Shown: positions 12,094 to 22,700 of the stretch, piece by piece | How the letters are laid out: every line of letters begins with the position of its first letter | Position numbering within the stretch: position 1 is the stretch's first letter | DNA from: Bimastos eiseni | Lineage: Eukaryota; Annelida; Clitellata; Crassiclitellata; Lumbricidae | DNA: 64,000 nt | Direction of reading: 5' to 3' | NCBI GenBank assembly: GCA_959347315.1 | Contig: OY365807.1 | Span: 37,039,645-37,103,644 of the forward strand | Translations under genes and position numbers: made by a program | The notes under the pieces: generated by a model | The model's database searches: none | Told to the model about the DNA's origin: nothing | What the model saw: the letters and a program-made list of their open reading frames with translations, nothing else

Positions 12094-12492
12094 TTATGAT
12101 TTATCGTCTCGCATACTAGATGCTACTGCTGCGGTCCTGTTAGCAAAATTGACAACCATAACAGTGATGTTGTCAAGTGACCCACGATAGTATGCCTGCA
12201 GGACGATACTCTTGGCTCCGAAATGTGGCTCGTCAAGCCGCTCCTTGATGTAGGAGACTGCCTCCTCATTGCTGAAAGCATCCCACAGTCCATCAGTGGC
12301 CAGAATCATAAACTGTGGTTGAAGTTCATCAAGGTTAAAAGTCAAGATGTCAGGGTCAGCAATGACCAGGTTGCGCTCCTTCAGCGGATAATCACCAAGA
12401 GCTCGTGATGTGGCTAGAATTCCTGCAACTCGCCAGACACCATTGAAGCTGATAAAACCACCAGCCTTTTTAATCCTTCTTCTTTCCTTCAC
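12094..12492 (-). CDS. PPM1L: PPM1L-like coding exon 4 (terminal)
   Basis: Encodes residues 226-357 and the stop. It carries [14 protein letters not shown] and D-N-I-T-V. Acceptor CTTTAG; the first codon GTG precedes K-E-R-R-R. An ATG lies one codon inside but is not the true start. Confidence 0.95.
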   Translation of the reverse strand: MKERRRIKKAGGFISFNGVWRVAGILATSRALGDYPLKERNLVIADPDILTFNLDELQPQFMILATDGLWDAFSNEEAVSYIKERLDEPHFGAKSIVLQAYYRGSLDNITVMVVNFANRTAAVASSMRDDKS

Positions 12493-15400
12493 CTAAAGAT
12501 TAATATAATACAAATTAACTATTTTCTTCTTCCATGCATAAGCCCAGTCCTTTATCAAAGTTTTATTGCAATATTTACTCAGTCATTGCATCACATGCTC
12601 AATGTAAATTATACAATATACATATACAGTATATTCAATCTTAACAACCTCCAACTGGTCCCAGAATCACTCAATTATAGGCAATGCAATTAGGCTATGA
12701 AATATATCCTTATATTGCAACAGCAAAAATTCTTTCAAATGTAAAACTTGCCAAGTTAGTCATTTACTCCAGTTAGTTAAAAATGAATTCTGTAGCAAAC
12801 GGTGGTTTCGTACATGTTTTTAGATGGAAGTCAAGAGCATTAGACCAACCATTATTTCCATGTAGACTAACGTCCCTATATCATTGTGCAACACGCAACA
12901 TCCAATAGTAGTACCAAAATCTCACTCCATCTCATTCTCTCTCTTTTAGGTATGTCACACATTTCTATTCTAAATGTCCTTTAACAATAACACATTACAA
13001 TGTGGTCTTGGTCTGGTTTCTCATCAGTTATTCAGAATGCAATAAATTTAATTTAATTTTAGCAAACATTATTATATATCAGTTAGTAAATTTTAACTAT
13101 AACAGACCCCCACCCAGTCAGCCTCTTCATTCTACATTACATGTCTGCATGTAGTAATCAATGAGAGCAGTGAGCAGCACAGACCTGCTGTGGCTTATGG
13201 TCAAAAGAGAGAGGTTGAACTTTGCCATCCCTGTCACATAGAACTCCTCGTGAGTCGCCAACATTGGCCACTACCAGCTGATTATCTCGTAACAGAGCCA
13301 CGAGAACTGTTGTGCCTGCAATCATGTCATAAAACCAATTTCATTCACCATCATCATTACATAGTGCAGCAAAAGCAAATTCTTCTCTTCCCACAAAAGA
13401 AATGTCAAACAATGGGAAGTGTCTGAGTTCAGTAACAAGTCAAAAGACTCTGTTCATGGTAACATTGTTGTGGCCACTCACATAAAGCACAGCATTTTAG
13501 ATCTGCATAAGAATGTGTTGAACAACCAAATAAAATTTCGGATATCTATACGTGTATATTCTCCAAACACCCTCTTATCAGAATGTGAATTATGAACACG
13601 AATGTTAAAATTGGCACCATGTCAGAAGGATGGTCTAGTGCAGAAGTGATGCAGCTGTGAGAGGGAGAATTGGCGGCCGTCGATGCATGATCTAATTGCA
13701 ACATGTTGGCGGCTGTGTGTATGTTAATTCGTAAATATTTTTATTGACTATTTTAAAACTGCAGTAGTTCTGGTGTGAATCAATCAATCAGAACAATAAT
13801 TGTCATTTAAATGACAGCAGATTTCTCACCACTCTGGCATGCCTTGTGGAGTTACGTACCCACGTGAATACCCTGAATCATTAAAGCCAAAACTACAACT
13901 GTTTTATTAGTGCATTGAAAAGTGCAAGAGTTCTGCGACATATGCCGTCTTCCGAAATCAAATTCTGCAGTATATGCAACTATTTCCGAAGTTTCAGATG
14001 GAAAGCAATGACATGTACTTGGATGACATTACTACTGCATCCTATCTTGCAAGAATTCACTGAACGATTTAATGACTTCAATAAGATTCTGCCAGCACTG
14101 CATCACCTGTTGTTTCTTCTCATATGGTGGAGATAGAGACTGCAACCATGAACATCAAAATGGAATTGAGAAGACGAGAAGAACAACATTAAGAAGTTCG
14201 AGAATAAAATCAGTTTATTACAGATGTGGAAGTTGGCAATGGAATATTCTAAGCTTAGAGAACTGGCAAGAAATATCTTCTTCAGAAGCACCTATGTGTT
14301 TGAGGCAACTTAACTCGGATTAAATATTTGAAAAACAAGTACATAACTCTATTGATGGGCAACAAACAACCTGGAGTTTGGAGTAAGACTAACATAGGAA
14401 CATAGTTGTGGTTCTAGTCAGGTTGAAGAAGTAGACAAATTTAAGCTCAATCGTGCCTTCAAAAAATTATGTTATTAATATTGAATTTACGAATTTTTGG
14501 AGAACGAATGGACATCAGTATATATATATATATATATTATGTAATAAACATCTTTATTTATGGTCGCCACCACTATTTATAAATTAATTATTTCTCATCA
14601 CAATAGGCCTATACTTGTATTTTCTAAATTACCTAAGAGCAGATATTTTGGCAGCAGTGATGAGATTGTGAGCCAGTAATGCAGCCAACATCAACTAAAA
14701 GGTTGCACATATCTGGTCTAGTGCAAAAGAAGTGTTCAATTTAATTTCTGTTAGAAAACAGCTTAAAACCATCCAACTAAATCACCAAAGTTCTGTGGTC
14801 GCCACATTTGCTATGCTAAATACTCGACAACAGAAACATACGAGAGTATTACCTGAGACTTCACCAGTAACTTTTTCAACCTGCAAAAGTTGCTGGTCCA
14901 CATTAAGGATTTCCTCTGTTAGCATTGTTGACAGATCTTCAACCTCTTCTGCCAATGCTGCCTTCAGCAGTCGAACCATGATTATCTTAAACAGTGTCTT
15001 CTCAGAATAGTCTGCAGCAAACTAAAAAATGCAAGACATAATCAGTACTGACTTCAAAAAGGCTATTGTATATATATATATATGTATATATATACATATA
15101 TATATACAGTACTAGGAGAGCTGCATATTAATAATGCTTACAAAGACTGACCACCTGTGACTCAGATTCGCTATTGTGTATGACCATGTGCACATTAAAA
15201 GTGTTTTGCAACAATAGTAATAATCCAAGACTGATTGACAAGTTCATAATTACCCGCAAACAGCCATGAAGTTAAACAACTTATCTAAACTACATGTATG
15301 CTACAGAAAGGTTTGTCAAATAAAACAGTTGGGTTAAAAATTCACTTGGTCATACATTGCTGCACAGCAGGGTTAAACTTTTAAGGTCACCATTAAGAAC

Positions 15401-16099
15401 ATAAAGTTCAGTTTTTCTCATACAGTTAATCTGTATCCATAAATTAATATTAAAATTATGTAACATTGACAGCTGATCCCGATGTTGAGTGATGGCAATT
15501 CAAAGCATACAGCATTTACATCACTCTCTACCATCCTCCACTCTCTGGTAACCAGACTCGGATTTTCCTTGGACATATTTATATCTGAACAATCCCTCTG
15601 ACACAACGATGCATTCATGAGAAAGCAGGCGTCCTGCGTTTACCTTTAGATCACCACTGTAAAAATTTACTAAATTACGATTTACAGCTGTATCAAATGT
15701 AAGTATAACTATCTTTTCCCATACCTCTCCCCCATGGCCATCGAATATGCCGTAGATAGAAGTTCCTGTATGTTCCAGATGCGTGACCACATTGAACCTG
15801 TCCTCCATATGCGGCCTGCGGCCTTGTATAGCATAAACACCAACGTTACCCTTCTTTAACTCCCAAGAAGCCCGCGTCTTCTGGGCCGACACAACGCTTT
15901 CACCATCGACTGGGACATGGTCATATTTTCCGGTGAATTTTAACTCCAATTTGATCATGAAACGACCCAAAAATTCGTAAAAGGCGTCGCTTCGAATAAC
16001 AAAGCGATAAATAAGACATAGGATGACAATGGTCGCTAACGTTTCTAGATTGCAATAACGGCTCCATAAAAACCTAAGAAATGTTGCAAAGTACCCCAT
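12094..16099 (-). CDS. PPM1L: PP2C-family Ser/Thr phosphatase, PPM1L-like (complete, four coding exons)
   Basis: Exons 15725-16099, 14853-15021, 13185-13315 and 12094-12492 join in frame through GT/AG borders to give 357 residues, close to the 360 of human PPM1L. The enzyme is a Mg/Mn-dependent protein phosphatase. In mammals PPM1L sits at the ER membrane, dephosphorylates TAK1 and ASK1 in stress-kinase signalling, and dephosphorylates CERT in ceramide transport. Residues about 19-36 are a hydrophobic anchor. Then come the strongly family-typical [11 protein letters not shown] (91-101), metal-binding D-G-H-G-G (120-124), A-N-V-G-D-S-R-G (198-205), [12 protein letters not shown] (292-303) and D-N-I-T-V-M-V-V (332-339). 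All metal ligands I can place are present. The start gives the membrane anchor; the stop is at 12094-12096. Orthology rests on near-collinear similarity over the whole length. Confidence 0.95.
13185..13315 (-). CDS. PPM1L: PPM1L-like coding exon 3
   Basis: Encodes residues 182-225, including [10 protein letters not shown] and D-H-K-P. Acceptor TTGCAG, donor GTCTGT; phase 1 in, phase 0 out. Confidence 0.93.
14518..14537. repeat. Short (AT)n run in PPM1L intron
   Basis: About 20 bases of AT dinucleotides between coding exons 2 and 3. A second AT-rich palindromic run lies at 15066-15106 in intron 1. Confidence 0.85.
14853..15021 (-). CDS. PPM1L: PPM1L-like coding exon 2
   Basis: Encodes residues 126-181, the helical part after the first metal site. 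Acceptor TTTTTTAG, donor GTAATA; phase 0 in, phase 1 out. Confidence 0.92.
15725..16099 (-). CDS. PPM1L: PPM1L-like coding exon 1
   Basis: Encodes residues 1-125: membrane anchor and the start of the catalytic domain to D-G-H-G-G-E. Donor GTATGG; the intron is phase 0. Confidence 0.93.
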
Positions 16100-16260
16100 G
16101 ACGCTCGAAAAGCGTCAAAAACGAAAGGAATCAGGAATCGGCGCCTACCATCACCCTACTACAAGAGCGCCGCCATCAGCAACTTCAGAAACAGACGGAA
16201 GTAACAAAATAAAAATTAAGAGATCAAAGACTACAGTTTGTGAATTCTCAATCGCTACGT
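16100..16260 (-). promoter_or_regulatory. Probable 5' UTR and promoter side of the PPM1L-like gene
   Basis: Directly upstream of the start codon, richer in CpG than its surroundings. Read on the minus strand it contains GATGGCGGCGC near 16166-16176, which resembles a YY1 site (AAGATGGCGGC) often found at metazoan start sites. The position of the transcription start is inferred, not seen. Confidence 0.35.
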
Positions 16261-16838
16261 CACTAAAATTGCAATAGAGTAAAATGCAAGGACCAATATT
16301 ATACGATCAGGGCAAATATTTCACTGAATAATATATTTAGCGAACATATTCACAGTCATTATCACGCTCATTGCTTATATTTCATTGGTCGCAACTCCCT
16401 CTCCCATGACCATGGCAGTAGTAACAAATTATAACACAATACAATTGAATTCAATACAATACAATTGAATTAATTGATCTTCTAAATATAGATATCAATT
16501 TCCTTTTATGTAAGCCTGCATGTATATAATTATGAGTAGCAGTTCAGATCTAGGTAATTATGGTTTTTAGTCAAGAGTGAAAAAATGTATAGGTCTGCTT
16601 GTGTGACGAAAGGACATAGGCCTAATCCTGATCATTTCTGCGCACAATTCCGGTTCTAAAGATTCATAACTTTTGCTTCGCAGGATTTTTATAAGGTAAA
16701 AAGACATGCTAGCGGACTTAAGCAAAGGGAATGCCCCATTTAATGTAACAACACGTACTGTAATGGAAAAGTTAAGAAGTGAGCTTGTTCGGATTTTCTG
16801 AGGATCTAGAGGTACGAACTAGGCCTGCTAGTTTAAAT
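16261..16838. other. Intergenic, nothing recognised
   Basis: AT-rich, with a small imperfect repeat of CAATACAATTGAATT at about 16437-16475. No exon, RNA gene or known element is visible. Confidence 0.4.
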
Positions 16839-17147
16839 AAGGGGTGCAAAGAAACAAGATTTAAAAAAATTAAAAGTTGTCTTTTTTTGTTTTATTTTGT
16901 TTTTTAGTGTTCCTTTGGATTTTGTCACAACAGTTTTGTTATAAAAAGCATCATCACAGTATGAAAAAGAGCTCCAACTCGTTTATATAATTAATTTAGC
17001 TTGATTTCGGACTGAATAACACACAATTAGTAATATAATAGTAATATTATTAAATTGAATAAAAATATTTTTAAAAAAAAACAAAAAACATAAATTTCCA
17101 TTTTTGTTTTTTTTTTAAACCAAAAAACCAACATATTTGCAGCCCTG
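16839..17147. mobile_element. hAT MITE with exact 8-bp TSD
   Basis: Flanked by identical GTTTAAAT at 16831-16838 and 17148-17155. Termini are imperfect inverted repeats (AAGGGGTGCAAAG at the left; CAGGGCTGCAAAT read inward from the right). The interior is long poly-T/poly-A sequence with no coding capacity. Eight-base duplications and CAGGG termini are typical of hAT elements. Confidence 0.85.
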
Positions 17148-17155
17148 GTTTAAAT

Positions 17156-19469
17156 TGAACACTGAAGGCCTATGCGGCTTGATTGAATTGGCAAGGTTCC
17201 CAGAATTAAGGTTCATGTCCTACTATTGAAAACTAGTTAGAAAAGGAAACTGGTTTCCATGCGTTGCTCTACTCAATGATCAATGATAAAATGTTATAAG
17301 CAGATTCAAATTTCTTGCATTTAAAATGTTTGCATGTGTTTTAATATTCATGTGTAGGCTACAGTATTGTGAATAGCCTATATCCAACTAACCTTTGCCT
17401 TCCAATTAGTTTTGTCTTTCAATTTTTAAGGCGTCTCTCTTGCAGGTTGGACTACTTTAGCAGGCACTCCCAGCATGAGATCCCAGGGACGTCATTACCG
17501 CTTTTTTCAGAGAAGGGCAAGTAAGAATTTTTTGGTGACGAAGGGGGGGAGTAAAAAATTAGTTATCAACCAAGAATTTTTGTGGTGACGGGGGGTTTCC
17601 TTCTTGTTTTACATTTGTTTTGGTTTGGTTTTGCGTTTTCAGTGGTACCAAAAGATTTGATTTATTAAATTTCGTAGGAATTATTTAAAGAAAATGTAGA
17701 ATTGAGTAGGTCTATCACCAACATTTTAAAACACTTCTTTAATTGACTAGGCTAAACAAAAGCCTTGTAGGCCCAAGCCACCTGATAAGAATAGCAATAC
17801 ATAGACATTAGGGAAGGGCATCCCATGGGGAGGTGGCAAAAGATCAAATTGGGCCATGTGGACTAGTGATCCTAAATCGGGAAAGTGGAACAAAGAGAAC
17901 ATGCCAGTCCAGGGAAAGTAGGTCCCTAAATATCATCATTTGGCTTCCCTCTGTTCTGACCTGGTGACCACGGGCAGATATAATAGCCCAAGATTCAACT
18001 CTCTTGAATCAAAGGCCATTGGTATGTGAACGGGCATCTTTACATTCAGAGAACAAGACAAGTTTTTAAAATGTTAAAAACTGTATTAAAAACTTATTTA
18101 GAACCCTCACCCATATTATAAAGCTGGTTTGACAAAGATTTATCTAGTTGGGAAAAATTTTACCTACTTTCCATGTAACTTAACATCTACAGTGGGTATG
18201 TGCTGCATATAATCCAACAAACACCAGAGAAAAGTGTAATCGATCAAGCATTACTGATTAAAATATACATTGCATTCTTCAACTATCTTATAACAGTCAT
18301 TGCATATCGTAACAATCTCTTTAATACTTCGATAATTCAATTCAATTCAAATTAACTGCAGTTCAAAAAATCAAAACAGCAGTAATTATTGTTTTGTAAA
18401 AAGCAAATAGCAAACTGCTGTTGTACAATCTAAGTACTCAAACTATACAATGAATGCTTATTTTATGGCCTACGCTATTTATGAAAATATTGAAATGAAA
18501 ATGACAATGAAAATATTCATTCATTGTAACATTTATATAGCACCCAGTAAATGTCTACTTGGTAGTGCTCCCAGCCCAACCACAATGAAACAAATCAGTC
18601 TTCAGCAACTTGTATAACAAATAAACACTATTAGCATTCAGGTTAATAAATATAAATTGGGACCAAATAGAATTAGACTCCCAGTGATGAATACAATGTG
18701 TACACAAAATACATTGACATAAATTTCTTGATCAGTATGCAAACATTACTTGAACTTTAATGGGAGCCAAATCAAGTACACACTTTCTAAGTAATACAGA
18801 GCTGACAGCGATATTTATACATGATCATTTGCACACATTTCTAAGCAATTCGTAGTCAACTAACAATACTGTCACGTCAACTGCAAGAAACTGTTTTGTT
18901 TTGGATTTTACAGTTAAATAAATTGGCAGCTTTATTTCAGAGTATTAGTAATCCAACATAGGAAGTAGAGAGTCACCAGTTAATTGGCATAAGATTATAA
19001 GTTTTTGTTTACTTTAATTTGTAATCTTTTGATATACTTTAGAACACATATATAGTTAACTGGCTGAAATACTTTGTAAGACATTAATTTTTGTTAAGTA
19101 ACAGTCAAGCTGCAGACTAATATTTTAGTTTTTATCTCAATGGACTGCTTTTGTGCATGCTATTGACTGAATCATCTGCTTCGATCAATTTATATATGAT
19201 AGAAGTATTTTAGATCATTCAGAGTTGCTATAGCAAAAATAGTGTACATGTGAAAGGCAATTTGGTGGCTCTAGAAATCTGATCACATAAATCACAGGAG
19301 ACCAGATGGGCTAGGGTATATGCTTATTGTCTCTCTTTCCCTCTGGCATGCTATTATAACTGAGTATTAAAATTTGGTGATGATGATGCTAGATTTAGCC
19401 TAGTTAAAGTCCAAGCCAGATGATTTGAGACCACATAACCCACCAAGGGGAATACTATATCTTATCATA
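17156..19469. other. Spacer and probable filamin 3' UTR
   Basis: No coding exon. Around 17480-17600 there is a GGGG-rich pair of related segments containing TTGGTGACGAAGGGGG and TGGTGACGGGGG, a likely transposon scrap. Around 18525-18560 a TTTATATAGCACCCAGTAAA string resembles the tails of LINEs or SINEs. The minus-strand AATAAA at 18931-18936, about 540 bases past the filamin stop, is a candidate polyadenylation signal. Confidence 0.4.
18931..18936 (-). terminator. Candidate polyadenylation signal for filamin
   Basis: AATAAA on the minus strand, downstream of the filamin stop at 19470. It is the nearest canonical hexamer I found, but AT-rich DNA yields chance matches. Confidence 0.3.
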
Positions 19470-19726
19470 TCAGTCAAACTCGTCTGGCCATGGTCCACTC
19501 GTGACAGGGTGGTAGTGTGAGTTGAACCCCTGCTGAGCAACTTCGGTCTGGAAACGTCGTAGTTCCTCTTGGGAATCAAATATGTTTGCAACGAAAGGGC
19601 TGCCAGGGACGCTTTCTCCCGACCATCGGATATCAATCAGGTACTCGCCCACTTCGGTCGGATCATATCGACAAAAGATTGTTCGATCTTTCTGGCTCTG
19701 TCTCTGCATTTCCACTCGGAATCCAC
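19470..19726 (-). CDS. Filamin coding exon 33 (last Ig repeat and C-terminus)
   Basis: 257 nt, residues 1665-1749 plus stop. Y-D-P-T-E-V-G-E-Y and [10 protein letters not shown] end the last Ig repeat, the position used for dimerisation in vertebrate filamins. A polar tail of about 30 residues follows, ending D-E-F-D. The ORF upstream of 19726 is intron read-through. Confidence 0.93.
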
Positions 19727-22700
19727 CTACAGTTTTGAATGGCAAACACACATATGACAGTTTAAGATGTTTACTGAGACAGAGTACAAAGCATTTTAGC
19801 ATCCCTGGGTTTCTCTTCAAGTGGCACTTAAACAATCTGCAATTACAATTGCTGATAACAACGTACACAGGCTGTTCAGTGTTCACGTCAGTAAAGTAAA
19901 GGACATATACAACTAGTAATCTTTGTGGACTGAAATGTTTTCCCATTATGCCCCCGAACGGTACTGGCCTTAGGTTTTTCTGCACTCTGGTCTACTCTTT
20001 ACCCACAAAGGCCTCCTTGCAATCTTCCATTAGTGGCCTTATGATTGTTTTACATATGTGCTTTACTATGGTTCAATACAATAGCTCTGTCTCTGTTGGC
20101 CCTCAGCTTGGAACTGTCTTCCACAGTCCCTGCGCCTGGAATTACTAGACGTCTCATCTTCCCAGCTACGGAGATGTCCTAAGATTTTCCTGTTCTCTGG
20201 CCTAAGCGCAGACACCCATTGAGATCATTCCTAAAATTTTGAGTGGTGCTATACAATGTTTGATTACATTATCCTGGATCTACCTTTACTCTGCATTATA
20301 CTACAAATAACAATACCAGCAACAATTAGAATTCGAAAAGAATAAGAGATTAGTGATGTTTCATTTATACAAATATAACTGCCAATGGGCTGTGTGTGCT
20401 ACTGACCTCGTGGTCCACGTATCTTTATTGTCAGTTCACCAGCCCCAGCTCCATGGGTGTCAACAACGAAGTGGCTCTGATATACGGCCAGAATACCGTC
20501 CATTATTCCTGGTCCATGTATTCGAATTTTACTGGCATCCGAAATCCCAGTCACGTTCAGGATGAATGGGCTTCCTGTAGCAAATAATTTATTATAAAGA
20601 TTTATGCAAGTCTTAATTGTGCCTGATATTATCCCTACTTACAATAATACATGTAAATTCCTAAGTCAACATGACTATTCTCAGCACATTATTTACTTAA
20701 AATTCTAATGTTTGGAAATTTTTAGCTTCGAATTGCACAATCCGCTGACATGATGATGATATTGTAACATATAATTTTTCATAGGACTAAGACTGCCTTG
20801 GCCCAACACTGGCATTTGCTTTGCGGGTCCATCTCTACCTCGAATGACCCTCCTCCATCGCTAAGGGCAAAACGAATGACTAGCCCCTCTCCATCGGCTT
20901 CTCACTCTTTAAAGGCATTTCTTTTTCCCTGGGCTTTCGTGCTGAGAGTGCTTCTGAATAGTAATTCTGTGAGAGAGATAATACAATTTGATATAATAAT
21001 GATTGCCATTTGCATTCGCATCATCTGAAGGCTGTGATAACTTTCGTATGCAAATCAGGCACATTAGTTATAAAACCACAGCCTTACTCTGAGTGCTTGC
21101 CAAATGGAACACTCACGATCGCTTTGACCTACATGAAAATAATTTCGAAGGTGAAGCAGCGCACCCTTTGAGTTAAAAATTCAATCCCAGGCAAAGCTGT
21201 GCTGTAAGGCTAGAATCCTTCTAAAATATATTATAACAACTTCCCATATAATACAGTTGAGGATTCACAGTAAAAATTTACCGCAGCCTAGTAAATGACC
21301 TCATAATGTAACCTGATTACCATACAAAGAAAGCATCCAAAAGAGATTCCTTTAAAAAATGTCCAGTATAGCAGAAAAGATTCCAGTTCTCTAGTAGAGC
21401 ACAAAGTGAAGCTTATTAAAATCTAAAAAATAAAATTGCTTACCTTGAATATGTTCATTGCCATACTTAATCTCCAAACAGTGTCGACCGGGCTCTTGTG
21501 GCCTTATAACAATTGTGAATGTGCCATCATAATTGTCAATCAACTGACAATAGTCTGCTTTCGTTGGTCCATTGCATTGCACAACTGGTTCACCTAAATC
21601 AGAAATCTACAGTGTAAGGTTTATTTGCACAACACCAAAAGAAGAAACTCATATTTAAGATAATTAGTAATTATTATATATTTACCCAATGATGTCCTAT
21701 ATCGTAATATATATATTTACGTGAATAAGAAAACCAACTGAGGTTAATTAATTATGTTGAAAAAGACTCTGTTTACTAAGTGTTTAATAATAATTATATT
21801 AACCCCTTTAACCCCTTTAGCATCCAGTAAAATTTTTAAAACCTACCCTTACATGGCAAGGAAATTTTATATCTGCATATCTATGTATGTATGTATTTAT
21901 GTATGTATATATGTATGTTTATATGTATATATGTATATATATACATATGTATATATGAAGGTATATATGTATATATGGATATAGGTATATATGTGTATAT
22001 GTATATATATATGTGTGTACGTATGTATGTATATATGTAGGTATATATGTATATATAAATTCATGTATATATATATGTATATAGATATGTATATATATAT
22101 GCATACACATGTAATGTATGTATATATATGCATATATATGTATATATATATGTATATATATGTATATGTATGTATATATATATGTATATGTATGTAGATA
22201 TGTATGTAGATATGTATTTATATATGTATATATGCATATATGTATCTATATGTATACATGTGTATATATAATAAGTATATATATGTATATATATGTAGTT
22301 TATGTATATATATATAATTTATGTAGGCTTATATACATACATATATGTCTATATATATGTATGTACATGTATGTATATATATGTATGCATATGTATGTAT
22401 ATGTAAGTATTTGTATATATATTATATGCATATGTATGTATATGTATGTATTTGTATATATATATATATATGTATGTATATGTGCCTGAATGTATGTATG
22501 TACGTATGTATATGTATGTATGTATGTATGGGTATGTATGTATATGTATGTATACTTATGTATAAGCATGTATGTATGCATGTATAATATGTATGCATGT
22601 ACATACGTATGTATGTATTTCTGTCTGTACATATGTATAATCAATTGGACGATTATATTCGGGTTTGCCGTCTAATGGTTGGTTATTAAGAACGAATATA

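Noticed and set aside
19727..19985. N-terminal extension of the last filamin exon to an upstream ATG
   Set aside because: This is intron read-through. The acceptor at 19727-19728 restores frame with exon 32 and the extension has no Ig similarity.
21897..22675. ORFs of 60-123 codons at 22 kb
   Set aside because: Same artefact from the TATG array in a filamin intron.
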